From positions 37,331 through 101,330 of the forward strand of contig JABAQU010000003.1 in assembly GCA_019187185.1 (NCBI GenBank): DNA of 64,000 bases, in the 5' to 3' direction. A program made the position numbers and the translations under genes. Below are positions 51,294 to 60,828 of this stretch, one piece after another. The stretch is from Steroidobacteraceae bacterium. Lineage in GTDB: Bacteria; Pseudomonadota; Gammaproteobacteria; Steroidobacterales; Steroidobacteraceae. A model generated the notes under the pieces. The model ran no database searches, was not told the origin of the DNA, and worked only from the letters and a program-made list of their open reading frames with translations. How positions within the stretch are numbered: position 1 is the stretch's first letter; every line of letters starts with the position of its first letter.

Positions 51294-51653
51294 ATGATTC
51301 GCACGGCCCTGATTGCCCTGGCCCTTGCCACGACGGGTACCGCCGCCCTCGCCCATGACCATGACCGCGGCTGGGACGGCGACCGCAGTGGCAGGCACTA
51401 CCGCAAGCACGATCGCGACGATCACCGCTACCGGGACCACTACCGCTACCGGGACGACTACCGGTATCGGGACAGCTACCGCTATCGCGATGGCCGCTAC
51501 TACGCGCCGCCGCGCGTGTACTACCCGCCGCCGCGGGTCTATTACCCGAGGCCGCGCGTGTACTACCCGCCGCCGCGCTACTACCCGGCGCCCGTGTATG
51601 GCTACGGTGGCCAGCCTTCGCTCGGCATCCAGCTCTATATCCCGCTGAAGTGA
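51294..51653 (+). CDS. Secreted tyrosine-rich tandem-repeat protein
   Basis: 119 residues. A signal peptide (MIRTALIALALATTGTAALA) leads into a His/Asp-rich start, then an array of RYRD units (YRYRDDYRYRDSYRYRDG), followed by repeats of RVYYPPP and RPRVYYPPP. The final part is GGQPSLGIQLYIPLK. Low complexity with high Tyr, Arg and Pro; extracytoplasmic, function unknown. GGAG precedes the ATG. It resembles the small exported proteins with a conserved YIPLK-like end common in Xanthomonads. Confidence 0.65.
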   Translation: MIRTALIALALATTGTAALAHDHDRGWDGDRSGRHYRKHDRDDHRYRDHYRYRDDYRYRDSYRYRDGRYYAPPRVYYPPPRVYYPRPRVYYPPPRYYPAPVYGYGGQPSLGIQLYIPLK

Positions 51654-51780
51654 CAGCGGGCTGACCTGACGGCATCACGCGACATCCGGTCGCGGCGTGG
51701 GGATTCCCGCATCCCCACGCTTGCCGCCGGGCGGATGCGCCCGGTACAAAGGGGCCTGGCATTGCCGCAGAAGGCCCCGC

Positions 51781-52905
51781 ATGACCCTCGATGAACTGCG
51801 CCAGCACCTGAACGATCTCGACGCCCGCCTGCTCGACCTCGTCGCCGACCGGCAGCGCACGAGCCGCGAGATCGCGCGCGTCAAGCGTGCCACCGGCCAT
51901 GCGACGCGCGACTACGAGCGCGAGCGCGAAGTGATCATGGGGGCGCGGGCCCAGGCGGCGTCGCTCGGCGTGCCGGAAGATCTCGCGGAAACGCTGATGC
52001 GACTGCTGATCCGCTCGTCGCTCACCACCCAGGAACACGCGAGTGTCGTTGCCCACGGTGCCGGCACCGGCCAGCGCGCGCTCGTGATCGGCGGCGCCGG
52101 CAAGATGGGCCGCTGGTTTGCCGGCTTTCTGCAGTCGCAGGGCTATGCGGTCGAGATCGGGGACAGTTCCACCGCGACGCTCGCCGGCACGCCGCTCGAG
52201 CGCGTGCCACGGGTCGACTGGCACGCGAGCGACCTGACGCACGACTTCATCGTGGTCGCGACGCCGCTCGGCGCGACGGATGCGGTGCTGCGCGAGCTCG
52301 CGATGCGCCGGCCGCGCGGCATCGTGTTCGATCTCGGCTCGCTCAAGTCACCGCTGCGCGGCGCCCTGATGGCACTGCGTTCGCACGGCGTGAAGGTGAC
52401 CTCGGTGCACCCGATGTTCGGCCCTGACACCGAGCTCCTGTCCGGGCGGCACGTGATCTTCGTCGACCTCGGCGTGCCGGAGGCACTCGAGCGCGCCCGC
52501 GAACTGTTCGCGCCGACGATGGTCGAGCGCGTGGTGATGAGCCTCGACGACCACGACCGCCTGATCGCCTACGTGCTCGGCCTGTCGCACGCGCTCAACA
52601 TCGCCTTCTACAACGCGCTCGCCGACAGCGGCGAGGCGGCACCGCGCCTCGCGAAACTCTCGAGCACGACCTTCGACGCGCAGCTCGACGTCGCGAGCAA
52701 GGTGGCGCAGGAAAGCCCCGACCTGTATTTCGAGATCCAGGCGCTGAACGACTACGGCGCCGAATCGCTCGAGGCGCTCGCGAAGGCCGTCGAGCGCCTG
52801 CGCGCTGCGGTGCTCGCACAGGATCGCGGCGCCTTCACGGCGCTGATGCTGCGCGGCAAGGATTACTTCGAGGATCGCCGCAGCGTCACGGAGCGGCGCG
52901 CCTGA
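51781..52905 (+). CDS. tyrA: Chorismate mutase / prephenate dehydrogenase (T-protein)
   Basis: 374 residues, fused enzyme of tyrosine biosynthesis. N-terminal AroQ mutase (about 1-90: [30 protein letters not shown]) and C-terminal NAD-dependent dehydrogenase with [37 protein letters not shown] and [17 protein letters not shown]. This fusion is typical of enterics and related groups. Length matches E. coli TyrA. Confidence 0.95.
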   Translation: MTLDELRQHLNDLDARLLDLVADRQRTSREIARVKRATGHATRDYEREREVIMGARAQAASLGVPEDLAETLMRLLIRSSLTTQEHASVVAHGAGTGQRALVIGGAGKMGRWFAGFLQSQGYAVEIGDSSTATLAGTPLERVPRVDWHASDLTHDFIVVATPLGATDAVLRELAMRRPRGIVFDLGSLKSPLRGALMALRSHGVKVTSVHPMFGPDTELLSGRHVIFVDLGVPEALERARELFAPTMVERVVMSLDDHDRLIAYVLGLSHALNIAFYNALADSGEAAPRLAKLSSTTFDAQLDVASKVAQESPDLYFEIQALNDYGAESLEALAKAVERLRAAVLAQDRGAFTALMLRGKDYFEDRRSVTERRA

Positions 52906-52918
52906 TCGCAGGCGCCGG

Positions 52919-54070
52919 ATGCCGATGGAGCCGCGCCGACCACCCCGCCGCACGGCACCCCCGCCGCCGCCCGACGCGCCGGAGGGCGAAAACCGCCTGC
53001 TGCGCGCGCGTCTCGTGGAACTCGCGGCCGCAGCCGCGCGCAACGAGGCGCTCCTCGCCAAGACGCAGGAGCGCGAACTCGACCTGCTGCGGGCGGGATC
53101 GCTCGCCGAGCTGCTCGACCGGATGATCGACGGGCTGCGGGAGGCCTACCAGCTCGACGGCGTCACGCTGCTGCTCCACGACCCGCAGCACGAGGTGCGC
53201 CATCTCGCGACCGGCGAGCACGTCGGCCACGAGCACCTCGCGCACGTGCGGCACGAGGACCGCATCGATGCGGTGGCGCTCGCCCTCGGCGGGCTCGCCA
53301 GGCCCTGGCTCGGCAGCCGCCTGCCCGCGGAGGCCGTGCGTGCGCTGCGCTCGAATGCCGTCGGCGGCAGCTACGCGTTCCTGCCGCTGCCGCGCGGCGA
53401 TCGCCGGCTCGGCATCCTCGTGTTCGAGAGCCGCGACCCGGCGCGCTTCACCGCCGACCTCGCGAGCGACTTCCTCGCGCACCTCGGTGTCGTGGCGGCC
53501 ATCTGCCTCGAGAACGCAATCAATCGCGCCCGCCTCCTTCGCACCGGCGTCACGGACTTCCTCACCGGCTTTCACAACCGGCGCTATCTCAACGCGCGCC
53601 TGCGCGAGGAGCTGGCGCGCGCACAACGGACCGCGGGCGCCGTCGGGCTGCTGATGATCGATGTCGACCATTTCAAGCGCATCAACGACAGCCACGGGCA
53701 TCTCGCGGGAGACACGGTGCTGAAGGAGATCGCACGGCGCATCGCCTCGCAGATCCGCTCGAGCGACACCGGCGCGCGCTTCGGCGGCGACGAGTTCGCG
53801 GTGCTGTTCGGCGGCGGGCGTGCGGGCGACCTCGAACGCCTCGCGGGTCGTCTCACCGCTGCGATGGGTGCGAGCCCGGTGCCGACGGGCGGCGAGGGTG
53901 GCGAGCGCGTGACGCTGTCGATCGGCGGGGCGCTCGCGGAGCCGGCGCCCGACGAACGCGACTATCGTGCGCTCGCCGAGCGGCTGATGGCCGAAGCCGA
54001 TGCCGCGCTCTATCGCGCGAAGAGCGCGGGCCGCGACCGGTTCGTCATTGCCGAGCGCGTGGTGCGCTGA
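52919..54070 (+). CDS. DUF484/GAF-GGDEF diguanylate cyclase
   Basis: 383 residues. Soluble: a Pro-rich N-terminal tail, coiled coil (ENRLLRARLVELAAAAARNEAL), a GAF-like sensor (DUF484) domain to about residue 205, and a GGDEF domain with GGDEF at residues 289-293 and an inhibitory RSSD site five residues before. IDVDHFKRINDSHGHLAGD is conserved. Active cyclase expected. Start may be the second Met (52925). The 3' end overlaps the permease gene by 26 bases, convergent. Confidence 0.92.
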   Translation: MPMEPRRPPRRTAPPPPPDAPEGENRLLRARLVELAAAAARNEALLAKTQERELDLLRAGSLAELLDRMIDGLREAYQLDGVTLLLHDPQHEVRHLATGEHVGHEHLAHVRHEDRIDAVALALGGLARPWLGSRLPAEAVRALRSNAVGGSYAFLPLPRGDRRLGILVFESRDPARFTADLASDFLAHLGVVAAICLENAINRARLLRTGVTDFLTGFHNRRYLNARLREELARAQRTAGAVGLLMIDVDHFKRINDSHGHLAGDTVLKEIARRIASQIRSSDTGARFGGDEFAVLFGGGRAGDLERLAGRLTAAMGASPVPTGGEGGERVTLSIGGALAEPAPDERDYRALAERLMAEADAALYRAKSAGRDRFVIAERVVR

Positions 54071-55034
54071 CCGCCGAGCGCAGCAGCACGAGAAACAGCG
54101 GCGCGCCGATCAGGGCGAGGATCGCGCCGACCGGCAATTGCCGGGGTGCGGCGATCGTGCGCGCAGCGTAGTCCGCCAGCGTCACGAAGCCGCCGCCGGC
54201 GAGCGCGGCCGCCGGTGCGACGATCCGGTGATCGCCGGTGCGAAAGGCGAGGCGCACCGCGTGCGGCGTGACGAGGCCGACGAAACCGATGGTGCCGGCC
54301 GTGACGACCGCCGTCGAAGTGAGCGCCGCCGACACGAGGAAAATGGCCCAGCGCGCAAGACCGAGGTCGAGCCCGACCGCCTGCGCCCGCCGCTCTCCCG
54401 CCGCGAGCACATTCAGCGGGCGCGCAAAGGCGAGCGCGAGCGCGAGCGCCGCGAGGGCGGCGAGCGTGCTCGTCCACGGGTCCTGCGCCCAGCCGAGATC
54501 GCCCGCGAGCCAGAACACCATGCCGCGCAGCTGGCCGCTGTCGGCGAGCGCGAGCAGTACGGCGACACCGGCGCCGCAGGCGCTCGCGAGGACGACCCCG
54601 CTCAGCAGCAGCCGCGTCATGCCGCCGCCGCGACCGATCACCGCGACGAGTGCGATGGTCGCGATGGCGCCGGCGAAGGCGCCGCTGCGAGTTGCGACTG
54701 CACCCGCGCCGGCCATCAGCGCCGCGAGTGCCCCGACCGCGGCGCCGCCCGATACGCCGAGCACGTACGGGTCGGCGAGCGGGTTGCGAAACAGCGCCTG
54801 GAGCAGCACGCCCGCGAGTGCGAGCACGCTGCCGACACCCACCGCCGCGAGCGTGCGCGGCAGGCGCACGTCGAGCACGATGCTGCGCGCGGTCTCGTCG
54901 CCGCCGCCGCCGAGTGCGGCGAGCGCATCCGCTGGCCCGAGGCCCGAACTGCCGTAAAGCAGCGACACCGCGGCCGCCGCGAGCACGAGTGCGACGAGGA
55001 GCAGGAACCGAACGAGCGTTGCGGCGGACGTCAC
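54045..55034 (-). CDS. FecCD-type ABC permease, cobalamin transport-like (BtuC)
   Basis: 329 residues with about nine to ten transmembrane helices. Family blocks: RLPRTLAAVGVGSVLALAGV, QALFRNPLADPYVLGVSGGA, LAGDLGW, and GTIGFVGLVTPHAVRL. FecCD permeases move iron-siderophores, haem or B12; B12 is inferred here from the other cobalamin genes. The GTG at 55034 is chosen. The ATPase gene is 4.3 kb away on the same strand and no periplasmic binding protein is in view. Confidence 0.88.
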   Translation of the reverse strand: MTSAATLVRFLLLVALVLAAAAVSLLYGSSGLGPADALAALGGGGDETARSIVLDVRLPRTLAAVGVGSVLALAGVLLQALFRNPLADPYVLGVSGGAAVGALAALMAGAGAVATRSGAFAGAIATIALVAVIGRGGGMTRLLLSGVVLASACGAGVAVLLALADSGQLRGMVFWLAGDLGWAQDPWTSTLAALAALALALAFARPLNVLAAGERRAQAVGLDLGLARWAIFLVSAALTSTAVVTAGTIGFVGLVTPHAVRLAFRTGDHRIVAPAAALAGGGFVTLADYAARTIAAPRQLPVGAILALIGAPLFLVLLRSAVSAPRARQ

Positions 55035-55097
55035 GGGCAGCAAGCCTAACAGCCTCGCGCCTTGTCCCGCGTGCGTCCCGCAGGTTAAAAAGCCCGC

Positions 55098-55625
55098 ATG
55101 ACCGACGTGATCGACGCGGACGGCTACCGGGCGAATGTCGGCATCGTGCTGATGCGCGGCGACGGCCGGGTTTTCCTCGGGCGGCGCGTCGGGGGGCGAG
55201 GCTGGCAGTTCCCGCAGGGTGGCATGCGCGAGGGCGAGGATCCGCACGCGGCGCTGCTGCGCGAACTGCGCGAAGAGATCGGCCTCGGGCCGGAAGATGT
55301 CGCAATTGCCGGCAGTACTGCGCGCTGGCTGCGCTACCGGCTGCCCTCGAAGTTCGTGCGGCGCAATCAGCATCCCGTGTGCATCGGCCAGAAGCAGCGC
55401 TGGTTCCTGCTGCGGCTCGCGCACGAGGGCGTGCAGTTCCACCTCGACACGACCGCCGAGCCGGAGTTCGACAAGTGGCGCTGGGCCGACTACTGGGAAC
55501 CCGTGCGCGAGGTGATCCACTTCAAGCGGCGCGTGTACCGGTGCGCGCTGCACGAGCTCGGCGCCGTCGCGTTTCCCGGCGGGCTGCCGGCCTATCCCGA
55601 CTGGTGGGAGGGTGAAGCGCAGTGA
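55098..55625 (+). CDS. rppH: RNA pyrophosphohydrolase RppH
   Basis: Nudix hydrolase of 175 residues removing pyrophosphate from 5' triphosphate RNA, starting its decay. Nudix box GGMREGEDPHAALLRELREEIGL near residue 41; RANVGIVLMR and GRGWQFPQGG before it; RWFLLRL and FDKWRWADYWEPV after. Next gene overlaps by four bases (GTGA). Confidence 0.97.
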   Translation: MTDVIDADGYRANVGIVLMRGDGRVFLGRRVGGRGWQFPQGGMREGEDPHAALLRELREEIGLGPEDVAIAGSTARWLRYRLPSKFVRRNQHPVCIGQKQRWFLLRLAHEGVQFHLDTTAEPEFDKWRWADYWEPVREVIHFKRRVYRCALHELGAVAFPGGLPAYPDWWEGEAQ

Positions 55626-56341
55626 GCGAGCCGGTACCGAAACTCGTCGTGCGCACCTATGTGCCATGGCGCGGGCGCTGGCTCGTCGTCGTGCTCGCGC
55701 TCCTCGGCGTGTTCGCGTTCTATGTGACCTACGAGTACGGCCGCTTCGACGGCGGCTATGACCGCCTCATGACCTCGCAGCGCGCCGCTGAATACCGCGT
55801 CAGCCTCGATCGGCTCGAGAAGGCCAACCGCGACATGCGCGTGAAGCTCGCGGAATACGAGTCGACCGCGGTCGGCCAGGGCCGCGAGCGCGCGGAGGTC
55901 GCGAAGACGATCGGCGAGCTGCAGGCGCAGGTCGCGCAGCAGGCGCAGGAAATCGCGTTCTACAAGGGTATCGTCGAGCAGGGCGGCAATGCCCCGGAAG
56001 TGAAGATCCAGCAGCTGCGCGTCGCGGCGGGGGCGTCACCGCGGCAATTTCGCCTGAGTCTCACGCTGGTGCAGTCCGTGCGGTCGGATCGCGCGGTCGA
56101 CGGTACCGTGAAGATCCGGATCGAAGGCGAGCGCGACGGCGGGCCGCTGACGCTGGATCTCGCCGCCGTGACCGCCGACAAGCGCGGCGAACTGCCGTTC
56201 TCGTTCCGGTATTTCGAGAACATCGATCCCGAGATCACACTTCCGGAAGGTTTCAGTCCCGCGCGCGTGCAGGTCGAGGTACGCTCGGCGAGGAAAGGGG
56301 TGAGTCCCATCACCCAGACCCTGCTGTGGAGCGTGGAATAG
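55622..56341 (+). CDS. DUF6776 family membrane protein with coiled coil
   Basis: 239 residues. One N-terminal transmembrane segment (WLVVVLALLGVFAFYVTYEYG), a long coiled coil (about 60-125: LDRLEKANRDMRVKLAEYES) and a beta-rich C-terminal periplasmic domain (FRLSLTLVQSVRSDRAVDG and on). The family is of unknown function and usually stands directly before a bactofilin, as here. GTG start overlapping rppH. Confidence 0.85.
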   Translation: MSEPVPKLVVRTYVPWRGRWLVVVLALLGVFAFYVTYEYGRFDGGYDRLMTSQRAAEYRVSLDRLEKANRDMRVKLAEYESTAVGQGRERAEVAKTIGELQAQVAQQAQEIAFYKGIVEQGGNAPEVKIQQLRVAAGASPRQFRLSLTLVQSVRSDRAVDGTVKIRIEGERDGGPLTLDLAAVTADKRGELPFSFRYFENIDPEITLPEGFSPARVQVEVRSARKGVSPITQTLLWSVE

Positions 56342-56773
56342 GTGTTCGGCAAGGACAAGGCGCTCAAACTGCGTGTCGATACCCTGATCGGTGCGGGATC
56401 GCGCATCGACGGCGATCTCGTCTTCGAGGGTGGATTGCACCTCGATGGCCGCGTGACCGGCAATGTCCGCGGCGAGGGCGGCTCATCCGCGACGCTGTCG
56501 GTCAGCGAGCAGGGCCATATCGAAGGCTCGGTCGTGGCGCAGAACGTGGTGCTGAACGGCACGGTGAACGGCGATATCAATGCTGCGGCGCGGGTGGTTC
56601 TCGGACCCCGGGCGCGGGTCGAGGGCAGTGTCCACTACGGCCAGATCGAAATGGCGCTCGGTGCCGAAATACGCGGCCGCCTGGTCCCCCTGGGGGGCGG
56701 CGGGAGTCCGCAGGTCGTCGAGGACGCCGTGGCGGCGACCGGCCGCTACCGGGTCACGGAGGCGGCCGGATGA
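56342..56773 (+). CDS. Bactofilin (polymer-forming cytoskeletal protein)
   Basis: 143 residues. A right-handed beta-helix DUF583 domain built of repeats such as DGDLVFEGGLHLDGRVTGN and EGSVVAQNVVLNGTVNGD. Bactofilins form nucleotide-free filaments and organise cell-wall machinery or chromosome. The GTG start follows the previous stop with no gap. The membrane protein before it may anchor the filament. Ends before a terminator. Confidence 0.93.
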   Translation: MFGKDKALKLRVDTLIGAGSRIDGDLVFEGGLHLDGRVTGNVRGEGGSSATLSVSEQGHIEGSVVAQNVVLNGTVNGDINAAARVVLGPRARVEGSVHYGQIEMALGAEIRGRLVPLGGGGSPQVVEDAVAATGRYRVTEAAG

Positions 56774-56783
56774 GCGTCCTGCG

Positions 56784-56812
56784 GGGGTGGCCGGCCCCCC
56801 ACCCCGGCTTTT
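56784..56812 (+). terminator. Terminator after the bactofilin gene
   Basis: GGGGTGG pairs with CCACCCC around an eight-base loop, followed by GGCTTTTG. It ends the rppH-DUF6776-bactofilin operon. Confidence 0.6.
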
Positions 56813-56839
56813 GACCCGGGGTCTGGCAACGCATAAACT
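56811..56839 (+). promoter_or_regulatory. Promoter of erpA
   Basis: TTGACC (56811-56816), a 17-base spacer and TAAACT (56834-56839). It overlaps the end of the upstream terminator and lies about 29 bases before the erpA ATG. Confidence 0.6.
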
Positions 56840-56867
56840 ATTGTTAAGTCAGTAATTTCAAGATTCC

Positions 56868-57209
56868 ATGAGCACCGAGGCTGCACCGCTCGTTTTCACC
56901 GACGCCGCCGCCCGCAAAGTCAGCGACCTGATTCGCGGCGAGGGCAACCCGAACCTCATGCTGCGGGTGTTCGTGCAGGGCGGGGGCTGCTCGGGGCTGT
57001 CCTACGGCTTCGAGTTCGACGAGGCGGTCCAGGACGGCGATACCTGCGTCGAGAACCAGGGGGTCAAGCTGCTCGTCGACCCGATGAGCGTGCAGTACCT
57101 GGCCGGCGCGGAAATCGATTACCGCGAGAATCTCGACGGCGCGCAGTTCGTGATCCGCAATCCGAAGGCGACGACCACCTGCGGCTGCGGTTCCTCTTTC
57201 TCCGCCTGA
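56868..57209 (+). CDS. erpA: Iron-sulfur cluster insertion protein ErpA
   Basis: A-type carrier of 113 residues delivering Fe-S clusters to apoproteins. Three conserved cysteines: Cys41 in [13 protein letters not shown], Cys105 and Cys107 in [10 protein letters not shown]. Preceded by its own promoter; followed eight bases later by ppx. Confidence 0.97.
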   Translation: MSTEAAPLVFTDAAARKVSDLIRGEGNPNLMLRVFVQGGGCSGLSYGFEFDEAVQDGDTCVENQGVKLLVDPMSVQYLAGAEIDYRENLDGAQFVIRNPKATTTCGCGSSFSA

Positions 57210-57216
57210 ACCGCTC

Positions 57217-58767
57217 GTGGCGCGGGCCGCCGCCAACCGACCCGTCCCGGAAGTCCTCGCGGCGGTCGACCTCGGATCGAATTCCTTCCATCTCGTCGTC
57301 GCGCGCTACACGCACGGCCAGCTGACGATCATCGACCGCCTGCGCGAAGTCGTGCGCCTCGGGGCGGGGGTCGACGAGAGCGGGCGGCTCGACCGGGACA
57401 TCGCCGCGCGTGCGCTCGGTTGCCTCGAGCGCTTCGGCCAGCGCCTGCGCGACATGCATGCGCGCGACGTGCGCGTCGTCGGCACCAACGCGCTGCGCCG
57501 TGCGCGGCGCAAGCAGGCATTCCTCGAGCGCGCCCGCGAGGCGCTCGGTCACCCGATCGAGATCATTTCCGGCATCGAGGAGGCGCGCCTGATCTACGGC
57601 GGTGTGGCGCAGACCTCGCCGGCCGATCCGGGCCGGCGCCTCGTGTTCGACATCGGCGGCGGAAGCACGGAGCTGATCGTCGGCGAGGGGCTGCAGCCCA
57701 TCGAACTCGCGAGCCTGGAGGTCGGCTGCGTCAACATGAGCGAACGCTGGTTTCCGGGCGGACGGCTGTCGCCGAAGCGCATGAAGCGCGCGCGTCTCGC
57801 GGTACAGCTCGAGCTCGAACCGGTGCGCTCGCGCTTTCGTCGGCTCGGCTGGCAGCACGTCCTCGGCAGCGCGGGCAGCGTGCGCGCGGTCGGCGAATGT
57901 GTCCGGGAGCTCGATCCGTCCGCCACGACGATCACGGCCGAAGGCGTGGAGGCCGTGCTCGCGGCAATGGCGAAGGTCGGCCATGTCGAGGACATCGGCC
58001 TCGACGCCATCGACGAGGATCGGCGCGACGTGTTCGCCGGCGGTGTGGCGATCCTCGCCGAGATATTCGACGCGCTCGCGCTCGACGAGATGCGCGTCGC
58101 GGACGGCGCCCTGCGCGAGGGGCTGCTGTACGACATGGTCGGGCGCCTGACGAACGAGGACGCGCGCGAGCGCACCGTGCGCGCGATGCAGCAGCGCTAC
58201 CACGTCGATGTCGCGCAGGCGGCACGTGTCGAGGCGACCGCGGTCGAGTTTCTCGGTCAGGTCGAGACCGACTGGCAGCTCGATGAGCCGCTCGCGGAGC
58301 CGATCCTGCGCTGGGGCGCGCGCCTGCACGAGATCGGGCTCGATGTCGCCCACAGCGGCTATCAGCGCCATGGTGCGTACCTGCTCGAGAATGCCGACAT
58401 GTTCGGTTTTCCGCGCGACGAGCAGTGGCTCCTCGCCCGTCTCGTCGGCGCACACCGGCGCCGCCCGGCCACGGAAGGGCTCGAGCGTCTCGTGCCGCCG
58501 TGGGACCGGCGCGCGATTGCGCTGATCGTGCTGCTCCGGCTCGCGGTGCTGCTGCACCGGGGACGCAGCGACGCGGCGCTGCCGTCGATCGCGCTCGAGG
58601 CGCGGGGTCGGACGTTGACCGTGCGCTTTCCGGCGCGCTGGCTCGCCGCGCATGCGCTCACGGCGGCCGACCTGCGCAACGAGATCGGCTTGCTTCGCAC
58701 CATCGGTGTGCGACTGCGCGTCTTCAGCGCGCGCACTCAGCTCGTCGAGTCGGCTCCTGCCGCGTAG
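57217..58767 (+). CDS. ppx: Exopolyphosphatase Ppx/GppA
   Basis: 516 residues from GTG. Degrades polyphosphate or pppGpp. Actin-like fold: AAVDLGSNSFHLVVAR, ISGIEEARLIYGGV, FDIGGGSTELIVG, GSAGSVRAV; the C-terminal HD-like half shows HEIGLDVAHSGYQRHGAYLLEN. Ppx or GppA cannot be separated, but the convergent ppk next to it favours Ppx. It overlaps ppk by 31 bases at the 3' end. Confidence 0.95.
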   Translation: MARAAANRPVPEVLAAVDLGSNSFHLVVARYTHGQLTIIDRLREVVRLGAGVDESGRLDRDIAARALGCLERFGQRLRDMHARDVRVVGTNALRRARRKQAFLERAREALGHPIEIISGIEEARLIYGGVAQTSPADPGRRLVFDIGGGSTELIVGEGLQPIELASLEVGCVNMSERWFPGGRLSPKRMKRARLAVQLELEPVRSRFRRLGWQHVLGSAGSVRAVGECVRELDPSATTITAEGVEAVLAAMAKVGHVEDIGLDAIDEDRRDVFAGGVAILAEIFDALALDEMRVADGALREGLLYDMVGRLTNEDARERTVRAMQQRYHVDVAQAARVEATAVEFLGQVETDWQLDEPLAEPILRWGARLHEIGLDVAHSGYQRHGAYLLENADMFGFPRDEQWLLARLVGAHRRRPATEGLERLVPPWDRRAIALIVLLRLAVLLHRGRSDAALPSIALEARGRTLTVRFPARWLAAHALTAADLRNEIGLLRTIGVRLRVFSARTQLVESAPAA

Positions 58768-60815
58768 CGCGCGAGCAGCGCGAGCTGCGACGACACGGGC
58801 GGCGCATCGCCCGGCGAGAGGCGCGTGTAACGGCCGTCGGCGTCGAGCCGCCAGGCCTGGACGTTGTCGGCGAGCGCGAGTTCGAGATGTCGCAGGATGC
58901 GTGCCCGGTGCGACGCCTCGCGGATCGGGAACGCCACTTCGACGCGCCGGAAGAAATTGCGCTCCATGAAATCGGCGCTGGTGCAATACACCTCGGGTGC
59001 GCCGCCGTTGGCGAAGTACCAGACGCGCGAATGCTCGAGGAAGCGCCCGACGATCGAGCGTACGGTGATCCGGTCCGATATGCCCGGCACGCCGGGCCGC
59101 AGCGCACACATGCCGCGCACGATCAGGTCGACCTGCACGCCTGCCTGCGAGGCGCGGTACAGCGCCGCGATCGCCTGGCGCTCGACGAGCGCGTTCATCA
59201 CGAGGATCACACGTGCCGGGCGCCCGGCACGCGCGTGCGCCGCCTCGCGCTCGAGCTTGCCGATGACCGCTGCCTGCATGCCGAACGGCGACTGCAGCAA
59301 CTGCGCGAGCTTCGGTGTGCGCGTGAGGCTCGTCAGCTGCAGGAACAGTTCGTGCACGTCATGGCCGATCTCCGGGTCGCAGGTGAAAAGTCCATAGTCG
59401 GTGTACGCGCGTGCGGTGCCGGGATGATAGTTGCCGGTGCCGAGGTGGCAGTAGCGGCGGATGCCGTCCGCCTCGCGACGCACCACGAGCATCAGCTTCG
59501 CGTGCGTCTTGTAGCCGACCACGCCGTACATCACGTGTGCGCCGGCTTCCTGCAGGCGGTTCGACAGCTCGATGTTCGCCTCCTCGTCGAAGCGCGCGCG
59601 CAACTCGATGATCGCGGTGACGTCCTTGCCCGCGAGCGCGGCGGCGACGAGTGCGTTCACGACCGGGGAGTCGGCGCCCGTGCGGTACAGCGTCTGCTTG
59701 ATTGCCAGCACCTGCGGATCGGCGGCCGCGTGGCGCAGGAAGTCCATCACCGGCGCGAAGCTCTGGTACGGGTGATGCAGCAGGATCGGCTGGTGCCGGA
59801 TCGCCGCGAAGCAGTCCGTGTGGCCGGCGAGCCCGTGCGGCAGTCCCGGTGTGTACGGCGGGAACTTGAGGTCGGGGCGCTGCACGAGATCGTACAGGGC
59901 CGAGAGCCGGTTGAGATTGACCGGGCCCGCGACCCGGTAATGATCGACGGGACCGAGGGCGAACTGCTCGCGCAGGAACTCCGCGTAATCGTCCGGGCAG
60001 TCCGCGGCGGTTTCCAGACGCACGGCGGCGCCGTAGCGGCGCTGCGCGAGCTCGCCTTCGAGCGCGTGGCGCAGATCGTCGACCTCTTCATCATCGACAT
60101 AGAGGTCGCTGTTGCGCGTCACGCGGAATTGCCAGCAGCCGGGCACGCGCATGCCGGCGAACAGCTGCGGCACGAACTCCTGCACGATCGCCGAGAGCAG
60201 CACGAAGTCGCGCGCCCCGCCACCGTGCGGCAGCGGCACGACGCGCGGCAGCGATCGCGGCGCCTGCACGATCGCGAGTTCGCAATCGCGACCGAAGGCG
60301 TCCTCGCCCTCGAGGCGCACGAGGAAATTGAGGCTCTTGTTCTGGATGCGCGGAAAGGGCCGCGCCGGATCGAGCCCGAGCGGCGACAGCACGGGTTCGA
60401 CCTCCTGCCGGAAATAACGCGCGAGCCAGGCACGCGTCGCCGCGTCCCAGTCGCCCTGCGGCACGAGTCTCACGCCCGACGCGACGAGCGCGGGCAGGAT
60501 CACTGCATCGAGGCAGGCGTACTGTCGCGCGATGAGTGCGGCCGCGGCCGCGTGGATCGCGACGAGCTGTTCCGCAATCGGACGCTCGCCCGGTCCCGCC
60601 TGTGTCGAGCCGTGTTCCGCGAGCTGCTTCAGGCCCGCGACGCGGATCTCGAAGAATTCGTCGAGGTTGCTCGACGAGATGCACAGGAAGCGCAAGCGCT
60701 CGAGCAGCGGCACGGCCGTGTCGTGGGCGAGGGCGAGCACGCGCTCGTTGAACGCGAGCAGCGAGAGTTCACGGTTGATGTAGAGTGCCGGCGCCTCGAG
60801 GTCGGGGGCGTCCAC
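58737..60815 (-). CDS. ppk: Polyphosphate kinase 1
   Basis: 692 residues. Makes polyphosphate from ATP. N-terminal INRELSLLAFNERVLALA; catalytic phospho-histidine region YKTHAKLMLVVRRE and YCHLGTGNYHPGTARAYTDYGL; C-terminal DLIVRGMCALRPGVPG. Paired convergent with ppx, the reverse enzyme. Starts 14 bases after the M23 peptidase stop, so may share its transcript. Confidence 0.97.
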   Translation of the reverse strand: MDAPDLEAPALYINRELSLLAFNERVLALAHDTAVPLLERLRFLCISSSNLDEFFEIRVAGLKQLAEHGSTQAGPGERPIAEQLVAIHAAAAALIARQYACLDAVILPALVASGVRLVPQGDWDAATRAWLARYFRQEVEPVLSPLGLDPARPFPRIQNKSLNFLVRLEGEDAFGRDCELAIVQAPRSLPRVVPLPHGGGARDFVLLSAIVQEFVPQLFAGMRVPGCWQFRVTRNSDLYVDDEEVDDLRHALEGELAQRRYGAAVRLETAADCPDDYAEFLREQFALGPVDHYRVAGPVNLNRLSALYDLVQRPDLKFPPYTPGLPHGLAGHTDCFAAIRHQPILLHHPYQSFAPVMDFLRHAAADPQVLAIKQTLYRTGADSPVVNALVAAALAGKDVTAIIELRARFDEEANIELSNRLQEAGAHVMYGVVGYKTHAKLMLVVRREADGIRRYCHLGTGNYHPGTARAYTDYGLFTCDPEIGHDVHELFLQLTSLTRTPKLAQLLQSPFGMQAAVIGKLEREAAHARAGRPARVILVMNALVERQAIAALYRASQAGVQVDLIVRGMCALRPGVPGISDRITVRSIVGRFLEHSRVWYFANGGAPEVYCTSADFMERNFFRRVEVAFPIREASHRARILRHLELALADNVQAWRLDADGRYTRLSPGDAPPVSSQLALLARYAAGADSTS

Positions 60816-60828
60816 GGCGCAGGCTGCG

